NCBI GenBank assembly: GCA_022036555.1
Contig: CM039134.1
Span: 11,098,818 to 11,162,817 of the forward strand
Direction of reading: 5' to 3'
Length of the DNA: 64,000 bases
Origin: Microstegium vimineum
Taxonomy: Eukaryota; Streptophyta; Magnoliopsida; Poales; Poaceae
The notes under the pieces are model-generated. The model worked only from the letters and a program-made list of their open reading frames with translations. It was not told where the DNA came from and searched no databases. Position 1 is the first letter of the stretch. The number at the start of each line of letters is the position of its first letter. The position numbers and the translations under genes are program-made. Shown piece after piece: positions 11,737 to 23,884 of this stretch.

Positions 11737-12699
11737 CTCCCCCTTGATCGAATCTTTCTTGAGATCCATGCAGCTGTAAGTTGAAATTCCTCGAAAATCC
11801 CTTTGGGAAAAATCTGAGGAATATGTATGTATTGATATGCCATAAAAACTCCTTTAAACCTTTTTTGGAAAAATAAGGAGAAAATATCATATATGTGTGA
11901 TTTAAATAAATCACTATGTCATTGGTATCCCATTAAAAACCCCAGTGGGGAAAAAATATTAGAGATACGACATAAAGATAACTCCCCCAAAAAACAATTA
12001 TGGAAAAATATGAGGAGTAATAAAAAGTGATATGCCGCTAAAACTCCTGTAAAACCCCAGTGGGAAAAATAGGAGAAAATATGACGACATATTATTGGTA
12101 TTTACTCTTGGATAACTCACATGAAAAACCTTTTTCAAGGAAAAACCATGAATGAGTTATGAGGGCAATATGTGTCTTTGATATTTCCAACAAAAACCCC
12201 GTTGGGAAAAATAGAAAATATGACACATTCTTGTATTGATGTTGCCTCATTAAAAACCTTGTATGAGAAACCTTTGCAAAGAAAACTCATAGAGGGAAAA
12301 GAGTACAACATGATGTTTGAACAGGTTATAATTTAGGAGAAAAGTCCCCCTAAATCTTGCAACTCTCAAAGTCACTAAATACCAATTTCATAAAATGTGA
12401 ACGTAGGTATGGACTTAGTGAATGAATCTGCAAAATGCAAGACTACTTTTGCAAGTTTATATAACTTGTTTTCATCTTAACAATACAAGCAACCTTATCT
12501 TTGTAGATAATGGTTGGTGATCCTATGGAATCACATTTGATCACTCTATCAAGTCATCCATATAGGATGCTTGAGAATCATTAAGTGGAAGTAACCATTG
12601 CAGTCATATTTGATGACTCGTGTGAGGAGACTCCACCATAATAAAATCAGTATGTGATCTAGCATGAGGGATTAAATAGCCAATATCTTAATATTCCAT

Positions 12700-14400
12700 T
12701 TAGGTCATGTCTTAATTTATTTGATAATAAATTAAAGCCCTATAGTACCATATGAATATCAGTGGATATCCTTTTTGACTCCCACCTTTCGGTGTTGTAG
12801 AAGTTGCGCTATTTTGTGCTAGCAAAGTATCTGCAAATGCAATTTCAGGCCTGATGCTATTTTCAATATACATGAGCGCTTTATGGCACTAATGTTGTCA
12901 TCCCAAGGTCTAAATGGATAGAAGTCCATATTTAGGGATTGAATGACCACAAGAGTTAATGGATATGATGTCCAATATTATTTGGATATTGATAGACAAT
13001 ATCAATTGGATATTGGTATACTGATATATGTGCTTAAGAGTAAGACTTAAGCGTAATTTGGTTTTACCCAAATATCTCATCTCAAATCCGTCTTAGAGGC
13101 CAACTTCACATAATGGAAATTGTACCTAAAATGATTGCTTAATTATTTCTATATCTTGATGATACTAAAATAATCCATATGTGTTGAGATGATAGGGAAT
13201 CCAATTTGGGATTTCTTTACAAACACATATACACAATCATGATTAGAGTAACCCTTCTATAGAAGGAACTCAATAAGTTGTACCATAATCAACTTAATTG
13301 TCTCAAGTCATGTTGTGACTTGAATTGTACACATTGTATGTTGCGATTTGTATTTGGATTCAGAATGTGAAGTCCATTGGGACTTATACGTCCGAATCTA
13401 TCAAATTCATTTGATTTGCCAATGATTGAATTTGGAAACTTAATTTTCACACATACCATTGGGTATGTTATGCTAGGTCTCTGCGTGAAACCATATGCTA
13501 CAAGCTCTTATTGTTCACCACCTTACTTCTGAAAAGAAACTATGTGAGAGAAGATATTACTATGGTAATACTTCTCATCATTGAACAAGAGCAATTCTCC
13601 TTAATTGCCACCTTTTTGTTTGACCAAGATTTGAGTGTGAAGACACTCTGCCTAGGACTTTTGGTCTGGATCCAAAAGGCGAATAGCAATCTTTGAGGAG
13701 TATATGTCGTGACAATTTGTAGTCTTTAAATGATTGATTCATGATTTTGAATCAACATAGCATATGAAAATATTAACCCTTATGGACTCCTTGTCATTCC
13801 CATATGGAGTCAGGGTGTTCCGATGTCCCAGGATCAAAATTTGGGTGCACCATTGATCTGGGTGGATTTTGATCCGGGTTTTGGATGCTCATCCATTTGG
13901 GTGTCTACCATTTGAGTTGAATGGTTTTATTTGGTACCTCCATTCTTTCGGGCGCATTAGGAGTAGGATAAGAGGATTTTGTGACACCCTTATTATCAGT
14001 AAATGCTTGTGGCAGATTCTTTGCAATATGATGCAAATATAATATGATCTAAACGATTTGATTTAGATTCTTTGGTACGTGGATGTAAGGATAGAATATC
14101 AACATGTGATACTCTTTTGATTCCTGGCATTCTATGTGTGGTATAAATCTCCCCCTAATGTCTGGAATTATCCTCAAATTATGTTCAACATACGGGCAAT
14201 GTAAATCCCGTATAGAGATCCGAGGTATTGCATGAATGACGGATAATAATACCTCATTGGAATCCCTAATGCCCATTGGTATGTTGGGTGGTGATATCGG
14301 TATGTGCAAACATACTCGATGCGCAGATGGGAAATGTTTGGTTGTGGCCAAAGTTCCACGTACTTACTGCAATGGAGGGAGTTGTATAAGTGCAGCATGT
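12700..14400 (-). pseudogene. Decayed copia pol (integrase C-terminus and reverse transcriptase)
   Basis: On the minus strand, 14290-14150 still reads through a shifted frame as the copia integrase tail that contains an IIRYLEPLTGDLF-like block followed by an FPTLGGD-like block. Lower down, 13290-13030 reads KGYSNHDC then SQIGF.IIS and, after several substitutions, an LGKTK-like block, which is the reverse transcriptase region around the YVDD motif; the YVDD itself is lost. Many stops and frameshifts are present, so no protein can be made. The order confirms minus orientation. The remaining internal sequence (11746-12700 and 14400-16900) is AT-rich and too decayed to assign. Confidence 0.68.
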
Positions 14401-17165
14401 TGAATTTGAATTAACAATGCAGTGTGTAAAGCCGCATGCAACCAACTTAGTGCTGGTAAATGACAATTCTATTTAATACGTCATTCAAATAATTTTGATT
14501 CTCAATAAGAGATTCAATCAAACCATTGTTGGTATGGACATAAGGTACTCAATATATAATTCCCAAAAACCAAATAATTCCATGTGAAATGGATTTTATC
14601 CCGCGTCCAGGACAATTTGCTCTAAATTTAAGATTTTGAGCAATGTGTTTGGTATAATGGTGGTTCTCATAAGTGAGAGACACGTGTGGGAATATATTAT
14701 GGACGCATCAAAGTGAGTACTAATGGTCCAAAAAAATGGTTAAATGAGGTCACTAGTGTGTACTTGAATTTCTTCAAGAAATTGAGTGACCTATATATTT
14801 GAATTTTAAGGTAAGAGAGTCTTAAAAATAAATTCCCCTGTGGCAACTGTGGTGCACACAAAATCTATGGATTTTAGGAATTTAGACCAATATAGAATTG
14901 ATAATAATTCTCATGTTATCCCTATAGTGGAATAACATAGGCAAATCTGCCAAGTCTTATTGACTTCAAGAGAGAATTATTTTGTATGCAACATATAATA
15001 TGAGATTGATGTATGTATAATACACCCTAGATGATATGGAAGGAATGTGCACAATTATTTTGTTTTCATATATGTTGCACTAAGTTGTGTGAAGATTTTC
15101 ATCATCCCTTCTTAGTACTGGGTTTGGTTATGCAAACCATGCAATGCAACTAGATAATATGAAAACAACTTCTAGTATTTATAGAATCAGGATACATGGA
15201 TGTATCCATAATTAATTGAATACCCATAGAGAGAGCACAATCTCTCATGATTGTGTTAGTAGGACAATGGCCCACTAAACAAGATTCCTTTCCATCTAGT
15301 TGAATCCCAAATGATTCTATATTGAGCGAGGCAATATTCGAGTATGAATTTGCACTCATATAGAATATGTATACTATGTATAGGTAGTTCAATCCAACTA
15401 AGGATGTATTGTGTTGCCATATCTGTACTTAGGAGGAAATACTCCTCTTAGTTGTCATCTTGGGGTTTCGATTATGAAAACCACATTGACAGATATCTCT
15501 ATAATTGATTGGGTACATTATGTAATCAGAATATAATAATGGATTCATGATTATTATTTGAGTACCAATAGGGAGTATGATAGTAGGACGACCAAAACCA
15601 ACTATCATGATATCGCATCTAGCGATTGTCAAAATATTTTCTTATCTTTATTAAGAACATAGAAATACTTTGCTTCCCTATGTATAGAGTTTGTGGTGCA
15701 ACTGTCCACTAGGCAAAATTCCTATTTGGATTGACTCTCGTATAAATCTATATATAGCATGAAGAATTTAATGAAATTCTTTGCAGATATAAAGATTAAA
15801 TACAATTTAATGGAATATCAAATGTGAAGCCACATTGTTGGGATATTCAATTGAAATTGATGACAACATTTATATTACAACACTAAAATGGGACATAGAT
15901 ACTATGTATCTTTGTGAATGAGATAAATATTGATCTCCAAAATGGATCAAGCAAAGTAAATTCGATGATCATCTTATCCATGCTCATAAGACTCACTTAT
16001 TAATTAAGTGTTTGGTTGCTACTTGGTTCCTTCAGGAAACTAGTTGTGAACAACAGGCCTTCCTGGTGGTGGCAGGTTGAAGATTGAAGCATACTTCACA
16101 TCTTTATTGTTGAGCCGGATATTTATGTTCAATGAATTTCAAATATTGATCAACTAAATGTCTCAAGCCATGTTATTTCCAAGTTGTGTAGCTATAACAT
16201 CCACAATTGGGACAAAGTATGACTTTGTCATGTTTGGAAAATGCTTTGACCCTGAGAAATGCATGGGGCTACTTCTTATTGTTGTGTTGAATTTTACCAT
16301 TAAAGTTCTTTGGATGACATTATATGGCATCGAACTTGTCATGATTCTAAAAATTCAATGTACTTCAGATGATAGAGCATCATTACAATGCTAATGATGA
16401 TTCCTCAATAAGAGTTTATCATACACTTAGATCTGAAGTAGTATAGGAATTAATATAAAATACATATGGTAAGTTACGAGAATCGCAAGAACACAATATG
16501 GAGGATATTTGGGGAATAACATAATTCTATTCTCAAATGGACATAAAGTCTTAGAGATAAAATTATGACCAATCATAGTTGGCATTGGGCAAAATTATTG
16601 CCATATGTTCATATCACTCTTAGAAAACTAGCCATATTGTGCATTAATTTATATCCATTGAGATACACATAGTGTGATCTGGATTTGTATGGTGCTTTAT
16701 TTTAATAAAACTTCATAATTAAATTGATCAGAATAGGAGATGCTCTCTTATGAGGAGCACCAAGTATTTATACAAATCCATAGAATAATGTTACGTCCAT
16801 TGACCATGTTGGATAATGGTAACCATCAAGAGCGAGAGATCAAACTCTTTTGTGTTCAGTATTCCAACTAGGTATAAACCATAGGTTTTCTGAATTTACG
16901 CAAAGGGTACATTTAAATTGATATGGTAGTGTTGTATTAATTAATGCAAAATAAATTTGGAAACAAGATGAGTCTTGTATGGCCAATGGTGTAAACCTCA
17001 TATGTATGCTTACACTTTGGAGGTAGTCGTCATAAAGATGTAGACCTCTAATAATATGGACATCGTTTGTAGTAGATGTCAAATAGTGTATGCAATTTGT
17101 GTAAACACAATTTAACGTAATCATCAAAAAGTTGATGTAGACCTTAGTTAATCCGCAAACGAATT

Positions 17166-17402
17166 GGGTACGCACGTTGAGGATAGTCACTAAGTTGTGG
17201 ACTTAGTGTAGATCCCACAGCAGCAACTATAGTGCTACCTTGTGTATGGCGAATAGGAATGCAAACTAATGATAGTCATCTTGTGAAAAGATGTAGACCA
17301 TATGTTCCAATTTATGATGTTGGGTACGCACATTGAGGATAGTCTAAGTCATGAACTTAGTGTAGATCCCGCAGTAGCAACTATGGTGCTACCTTGTGTA
17401 TG
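17166..17402. repeat. Two-copy tandem repeat, period about 156 bp
   Basis: GGGTACGCACGTTGAGGATAG at 17166 recurs as GGGTACGCACATTGAGGATAG at 17322, and about 80 bp are similar after each start, including GCAGCAACTATAGTGCTACC versus GCAGTAACTATGGTGCTACC-type sequence. It lies in the gag/leader side of the minus-strand copia element. A second looser repeat (TTTATTGGGTTTGC... ACTTTGAACAAT) occurs at about 17581, 17640 and 17963. Confidence 0.7.
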
Positions 17403-18199
17403 ACCAACATATAAAATGGAACATTTGTGTTATACAAATAATGAGGTAATACACTTAATTGATTTTGCATTAAAAAGGTAAAGCACTATGAGCTTTGAAT
17501 AAAGCATAAATGGGCTTAACATAAAAGGAAATTGCAAATAGTAAAGTAATTGCAATAAAAGGTCGTGATAATAATATTACATGTTTATTGGGTTTGCTAA
17601 TTTGGACAAACACTTTGAACAATGTAATAATAGTAGTATATTGGGTTTGTCAATTTGAACAAACTCTTTGAACACTACATAAATTTTCAGTAAATATAGG
17701 ATCGGAATATATGAATTTACTGTGGTAAACTCACATGCAGCAATACATATTATGATGCAAAATTTGATAACGCATGGTTCTCAAAATATTTATTTACATG
17801 AGGTAAATATTGTGCATCATAATTCATTTTAAACACGGGTTTAAATTGTGCATTTACATGAGATAAATGTAGTACTCTACAGACATATTAAAGCCCAAGG
17901 GCTTAAATATATAATGATCAATTGTAAAGTAATACAAGATCATGGTCGCCAGAAGGATATTTGTTTATTGGATTTGCCATATAATGGAACAAATACTTTG
18001 AACAATACCATAAATAGATATTTTACAATAGTAAAACATCACTAGTATAATTGTTATTAGTCAAAGACTAAATATAATTATACATCAATATAGATTACTG
18101 TTAGATTTATACCATGAAATTACTAGAGACTAACACAGTCTTATGTGAATTCATGTTAAAAATAAATAAAACAGTAAAAATGCTAAGCTAGCCAGACCA

Positions 18200-18660
18200 T
18201 AGAATAGAATTTATCTATTTTCGTTTTGGGTCCAGCATAGCTCATTCGGGAAGCAAGGGGCAGAGCGCCAGAGGGCCGCTGGGGCACTTCCACCGATGAG
18301 GAGGCCGTCGTCCGTCGATTGGGATCGACCACAGGAGCCGCTTGCCACCAACCGAGGACAGGCTCACCGGCCGCCTGGGGTAGCGGTCTAGCGGATCACA
18401 GCGCTGGAGGCCGCACGGTCCCTGGCTGCGGAGCCGCATGTGCTTTCGCAGGGAGGACGTGGCCTGGGGCACCGGCCGCCGGAGGCAGCCAGTCGCCATG
18501 GCCGCGGCGCGAGGCCATTGGTGCGGGCACCGCATCGTGGCAAGCACGCAGCACATCCATGAAGACATGGATTTAACAAAGCCGATCATCAATTGAAGAA
18601 AATTGAATTGCATCTTACAGTGCTTTGATGCAGTCGATCTTCTATTGGTCGATGAAGTCA
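18200..18660 (-). other. GC-rich leader/gag segment of the copia element
   Basis: A GC-rich island inside the otherwise AT-rich element, next to its 5' LTR. Open frames exist on both strands (for example 18242-18661), but none resembles a gag domain or zinc knuckle that I can recognise. I treat it as element leader or captured sequence. Confidence 0.4.
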
Positions 18661-18986
18661 CGGAAGAAGCAGATTAAAATAATCCGTGAGTGCTATTGGC
18701 AAGCGTCTCATCGTTGAACTTTGCACTTCCATTCTCCAGTAATAAGAATGCTTCGGTTGTGCTTCACTGTTCTTGATCAGGATGGAGACAGACAACATCC
18801 GTTTGTCTCGTTCTCCTTCCGTTCTGTACAGAAGCCTTTACACTAGCAGTTCTTGGATGTTTCTTCAGTGAACTGCCTCTCTGGCCTCCAGGGAAGAAGA
18901 ACGTGAGTTGGTACGGAGGCATGCGTTTCCTCCCGTGGTTCTTCTTTTAGTTCTCGTCTTGTTTGCAGAGCAAAGTGCTAATAACG

Positions 18987-19268
18987 TGTTAGAAAGTGAA
19001 TGCAAATGAACAAGTGATTGGAAGAACTATTTGCTTTCATTGATCTCTTATATATATATACATATGAAGGGGTGTGACGAAGGGACACGACTATTCGAAG
19101 GGGTGTGACGAAGGGACACGACTGTTCCCAAAGGACATGCCCTTTGGGACTAAAACTAACTGTCTAATCCTATTCGTTGATTCTATACTTGATGGATGAG
19201 ATCACTTCGTGAAGAAACACCTGTTTGTGGAGAGGTGCATGTTCGTCAATAGGTGTCGTTTCGAAACA
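18987..19268 (-). repeat. Intact 5' LTR of the minus-strand copia element
   Basis: 282 bp, TGTTAGAAAGTGAATGC to TTTCGAAACA on the plus strand, followed directly by the AGTTT target duplication. In element orientation the next internal bases read CGTTATTAGCACTTTGCTCT, which is the place of the primer-binding site in this family; the canonical TGGTATCAGAG is not present. Confidence 0.85.
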
Positions 19269-19860
19269 AGTTTTTTGCTAGAGACATGATGCAGTCTAGG
19301 AAAAGACATAGTAAACTTCATATGAGAAATAAAACATTATTTGACCTCCATGATTTATTGGTGGAGAGGTACGGGCTAGAGCCATCCTTTCATACGACTA
19401 GGCATGTTTTTATTTACACGTGCCAGAAATGAGTCGATTCAAAAAGTTCAAAGTTATTTCAAGCATTCAAGCGAGACAATTACTAGGAAATTTGATGAGG
19501 CCCTTAATTAACTCTTTGATGGCCATGGCAAAGGATTTATTTATACCTAAGGACCCCAATTTTCCTACGGTTTATAGGACACAAGAGATGATAGACGAGT
19601 GTATCCACATTTTAAGGATTGCATTGGTGCTCTAGATGGTACACATATTTGAGTTTCTCTCCCACTCGATGAACAAGTGACTAAGTGAGGTATATTGGAA
19701 AACATGAATAGCCACTCAAAATGTGTTAATTGTTTGTGATTTTGATATGTGGTTCACATATGTATCCATGGGTCAACTGGGAGCTATGCATGACACAAGT
19801 GTGCTATACAATGCAATCAATGTGGATGAAAAATTCTTCTCACGTCATCCACAAGGTAAT
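19269..19860 (+). pseudogene. PIF/Harbinger transposase (HARBI1-like nuclease) relic
   Basis: With two or three frameshifts the plus strand reads, in order, LFDLHDLLVERYGLEPS, a KHSSETITRKFDEALN-like block, DPNFPTVYR, HFKDCIGALDGTHI (the DDE-region hallmark of PIF-type transposases) and a final block resembling the VHDTRVL region. Stops interrupt every frame (for example after LDGTHI). The left end was cut off by the copia element. It lies directly downstream of CGI121 on the opposite strand. No intact second ORF (Myb-like) is seen. Confidence 0.72.
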
Positions 19861-20047
19861 ATGAATGAATAATTTGATATTTAATCTCTTTTATCATGAT
19901 AGCAAATATTTGAAATTCTAGTTGTGCTGTCATACATGTGGTAGAGAGAGAGAGAGAGAGCTACATCCTACATAGCTTACAAGGGCCCAGGTGCATAGAT
20001 CAAGCTCAATCTCGAGGTGTAGCACAAGTACAATGATCATTGAGACT

Positions 20048-23000
20048 TCAGAGAGCATCTCGAGCAGCAATCCTGCATACAATTGCATCCGGCAATGTGG
20101 ATATTGATAGTTCTTGGGAGGTATTTTATAATGCTGCCAATATAAAGGAAGACCAATATGATGTTCAGTCAGAATGGATAGTTATAAGAACTATACAGTA
20201 CATAACTAGCTTCAAGTTCGATGGCAAACCTTCAAGATCTGTGGCTGGTTTGCTCTTCTTTCCAGTTCTGTTAAATCAATTTCGGTGCCACTGATGAGCT
20301 TCTCCACTGCCTTCATCTGCCACGTTACAATTTTCACATTAGTAATTCCTTGATAAATGCATTAGAAAAGGAGCTGGCATGTGGAATAAATCAGCCAAAT
20401 GGCTGGATGTTTGGCAAGGAAGTTCCTTGTCAATTGCTGATAGATCCATCCTCATTAAATTCTACACTGAATAACTCCCCATATAGCATGTCTGTGTATT
20501 TGTTCCCAAAACATTAACTAATCATTTGGATAAGCAAAGGAGAACGTGCTTTTGGCAAGGACTTATTTCCAAGGAAAAAAGAAAGAAAGAAAGGTGGGTC
20601 AAGATTTGCAAAAGCCAAAAGAAAGGTGGAAATAAAACTGTGGGATCTGTTAAGCCAAGAAGAAATGGTTCCCCATTTGGTCTGGTTTATTGAAAATCAA
20701 ACATATTTACCCAAAAGGGGATGAAAACGAAATTAACAATGGAAAGGGTATGCTCCGGTCTGACGTTTGGTGAGTCCACTCACTGTGCTTAGTATCCTGG
20801 TATCTTTAAGTGAAACATGTAAGGTGCCTATGGATTAGTGATATGGATGACCAAGTTGTTGTGGCAATGGACTAAATCAGGTCTTTTCCTGACAAATCTA
20901 CTTATGAACATCTGAATAGTTCTGACACGGGGAAATCGTTTTTAAACATCTGGAAAGCAAAAATTACTAATAAAGTCAAGATTTTCTTGTGGTCGATAGA
21001 GAATTGAGCTGTCCTTACAAAGATAATATGATCAAGGGGGAGTGGTAAGGTTGCCCCACTTGTAAAATCAGTGATCAAGATGGAATGATAAATCATTTCT
21101 TATTTGACTATCCTGTTAGCGGAGTTTTGTGGAGTGTAGTAGCTTCCTATTTGGGTGCCAGTAACAGGCCTCCAAGCTTGGATCAATACTAGTCCTGGAT
21201 TAGCTGTGTTGCCTGATGGTAAGGAAATTCACACATTGGGTGTCTTAGCTATCTGCTGGGCTGCAGAATGCAACAAATAGAGCCTGTTCAGATAAAGGTT
21301 GATCAAACACCCATGTGAGACTCTCTGTCTTTTTGCTCGTATCTGGTATATTGGGCAGGTTTACACAAGAATAGCTTCATGGAGAAAACGTGCTGGAGGG
21401 ATCCAGGATTCTGCTACGAGTGGCCTTCCAGGCCAAGATGATTCAACAGGCGCAACTCCAGCTGCTACAAATAACCGGTGATGAGGCAGGAGTTGAACAA
21501 GAGACGAATGGAGAAACCAATGGCACCAGTGAGTAGTTGGAGCTTGTTTAATTCTTATGGGTTTCAAGTCAGAAGCTTGGTGTCTGCTGAACTTGTTAGG
21601 TGGTCTTTGATGCTTGTTGGAAAATGTGTCTAATAGGGCTAGCTCTAGTTTCCTGACGCAGGTTTAGCTAGATCTTAATTGCTACCTACCGCTCTAACCT
21701 AGTTCTGTTTTTTAGCGTGCTTCTGCAGTACCTGAACTGGTTCCATTCATGAAATGAAAAATGGGGGGACCTGGTTCAAGAAAAAAAAATGTGTGTTATG
21801 AAGGCTTCTGTTATGAACGTAAGCACACAGATTTCAAACTGTTCTCTTTTAGTGTAGTTATTTACATTTTGAAGAATATAGGGAGAACCATGGTTTTAAA
21901 GGCGACAAGGAGTAAGTAGGCCCCAAGGAAAGTTATCACCTGGACGCATAGCCGACACCTTTGAAACAGACGGGGAGAACTCATTTGAACTATTATGGAT
22001 GTACAAAAAGGGCATTGTTTGCAACTATGGTAACAGTTGGCAATTAATAAAACAAAGTTCAGATATAGAAGCTCAAAGTTGGTTGAAAATTTCAAATCAA
22101 TAACATAAATGCTCAATCGAAGGCACAACAAATAGATTGTGAAGTAGTAAGTAGCACCAGGTTTCTGGAGCAAGGAATTAACAATGGTAGAGACACTTCC
22201 TACTTTACTTTTCATATTGAGGAAGTAAGCAGCGGCACATGAGGTGTAATTTGTAACTCGTTTAAGCAAGGTGATTAACATATTGCAAATCCATGTAAAT
22301 GTGGTTTGGTGTAGAGCCTGATCTCTGGATCTATTAACACTTCAACGATCATCCTATATCAGCCAGCTCAAGAATCACAAATTTATGAACCAAACACACG
22401 GCCAGTGCTAATTGGTACAAGGTTAGTATTTTCTAACAGAAATGAGAAATTCAGTATCGACTATGACTTACAATAGGGTCTAAATTGCAGATTATCAGAA
22501 TAGCATGCAATTGATGGATTCAGACAGTAACTCAGTCAAACTATCATCATAAAGCATACCTCCTCATCAGAAGCATCAAAACAAGCAGCAAGGATGTAAG
22601 TTGTGTCATCAGAAATCCCACATCGCTTCAGGGACTCCGTTATCTGAAACCAATGATCACAGACAAACCATCAAACGCTGCATTGGACCAACCTCACAAT
22701 AATGCAAAAGTATCAACAGAAGTTAGATCAATCACATGTTTGGATCCCGAGTAGTTATAGACGAGCTCAGAGTGCAGATTCCTTGTGGTCAGTGACTCCC
22801 TCGTCTTCGACAACAGCGCCTTAAGCGCTGCCGCAAGGACAGGGAACACATCCAGCACCTGAAATCCACGAGCATGAATAACGAGCCACAAAAACCATGA
22901 AATTCACACAATTAAGAAACTACCAACGCAGCATATGCAAAAATGACAATGGCCACGCACCAATGATGCGTTGAGGAAAGCGACCTCTGGCTCCAGCTTC

Positions 23001-23229
23001 CCTGAATGCATCAAGTCCAGGAGCTCCCTGAGAACGCCAAACCAAAAAAACTCAGCGAATTCGTCCGTGAGAACGCCAAAAATACCGACAAGGGTTAATG
23101 GCCCAGTGGCCCAAGAGGCGATGTTAGAAGAGGAGAGGATGCATAGGCAGGTCCATACCGGCTGTTGGAGACGTCAGAGAAGAGGGCGAGGGAGATGGTG
23201 CTGCCCCTGGACAGCGGGAAGGTCTTCAT
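20048..23229 (-). CDS. CGI121: CGI121/TPRKB homologue, KEOPS (EKC) complex subunit
   Basis: Six exons on the minus strand: 23229-23159, 23027-22961, 22858-22736, 22643-22560, 20316-20230 and 20133-20048, all with GT-AG borders. The product would be about 172 aa, the usual length. Diagnostic blocks are MKTFPLSRGSTISLALF, ELLDLMHSGKLEPEVAFLNA, LTTRNLHSELVYNYSGSKH, ITESLKRCGISDDTTYI, EIDLTELERRANQPQIL and LPDAIVCRIAARDAL at the C-terminus. CGI121 binds the Bud32 kinase and the tRNA 3' end in the KEOPS complex that makes N6-threonylcarbamoyladenosine at tRNA position 37. The last exon is one base short of frame: HYKI is followed by a shift near 20116-20121 before SQELSIS. Intron 4 (20317-22559) holds a LINE fragment in opposite orientation. 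Upstream, a transposon-rich stretch begins within 20 bp of the start codon. Confidence 0.88.
20340..21790 (+). mobile_element. LINE (L1-type) 3' fragment inside CGI121 intron 4
   Basis: The plus strand, with frame changes, reads the C-terminal part of a plant non-LTR reverse transcriptase. Around 20440-20640 there are MSVYLFPK and CFWQG and WVKICKS-like blocks. Around 20960-21130 comes the zinc-binding (zf-RVT) part: KVKIFLW, a CPTCK-like block, and NHFLFDCPV-like sequence. At 21230-21300 an ICWA and LIKHPCE block follows. The fragment ends in a short A tail (21779-21789) after a non-coding tail. It is 5'-truncated and full of stops, as expected for an old LINE copy. Confidence 0.75.
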
Positions 23230-23242
23230 GATGCGGCGCGGC

Positions 23243-23576
23243 CAGCGGCGGATTCAGAAACAGAGCGAGGGGGGCTAAATAATAGAGGGAAAAACTGTTA
23301 GTAGCTATACACTATCAGATATAACAAAGAATGACAATGATTCAAAGTGCTCAAACAACACATAGAACAACGAGGAAACTTGTGACCGGTTGGTCTACAT
23401 GGACCCATTTCTAGATATGCTCTCCTAGGATCATCCCTAATGTCATGACGGAACTCATCAATTTGCTTCCTAAGCCCTGAATCAACAACTATTTCATTCA
23501 TATTGAGTTCAATCCAGTCTTTTTTCTCAACTACTCTTTGACACATCTTTCTTTAGCATAATACTTTTCCGGGAGC
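23243..23576. mobile_element. Possible hAT-type element end next to the CGI121 start codon
   Basis: CAGCGGCGGATTCAGAAAC at 23243 resembles the termini of the hAT MITEs at 25237 and 39174 (CAGTGGCGGA). A matching right terminus and 8-bp duplication could not be found, so the right border is unknown. The stretch 23300-23570 shows no recognisable protein. Confidence 0.4.
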
Positions 23577-23808
23577 GTATCCTGTGCAACCATCGTTCGT
23601 GTGCAACCTTTGCAACATCCAACCACAGTCGCAACATCTGCATCCGATGGTCAGATTGAGAGGTGGGTAATTTTAACACTTAAACCCCTTGCCGTGGTTT
23701 AACACTTAAACCCAAAATACACCTCTCAATCTGACCATCGGATACAGATTTTGCGACTGTGGTTGGATGTTGCAAAGGTTGCACACGAACAATAGTTGCA
23801 CAGGATAC
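23577..23808. repeat. Foldback (long inverted-repeat) element
   Basis: The left arm 23577-23665 (GTATCCTGTGCAACCATCG...) and the right arm 23720-23808 are inverted copies over 89 bp with four mismatches, about 95% identical. They are separated by a 54-bp loop that contains two copies of TTAACACTTAAACC. Such a structure would transcribe into a long hairpin. It is non-coding. Confidence 0.85.
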
Positions 23809-23884
23809 CCTAGAAAGGAAACGTTGCAAAGTAAAATGCAATTAAACAAAAATAAGGCATCAGTATTCCGTATTCAGTAGCGTC

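Larger units (their letters stand above)
7794..19268 (-). mobile_element. Ty1/copia LTR retrotransposon, degenerate, minus strand, hit by a nested insertion
   Basis: The two LTRs (TGTTAGAAAGTGAAT...AACA on the plus strand) are at 18987-19268 (intact, 282 bp; this is the element's 5' LTR) and 7794-7866 plus 11484-11736 (3' LTR, split). The 5-bp duplication AGTTT at 7789-7793 and 19269-19273 is exact. Minus orientation is shown by a purine tract reading AAGGGGGAG next to the left LTR (11737-11745) and by decayed pol segments in the copia order, integrase then reverse transcriptase, on the minus strand. By eye the LTRs differ at about 7% of sites, so this is an old insertion. It landed in a PIF/Harbinger relic. 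Confidence 0.88.

Noticed and set aside
18242..18661. GC-rich open frame near the copia 5' LTR
   Set aside because: No gag or zinc-knuckle features; both strands are open to a similar extent.
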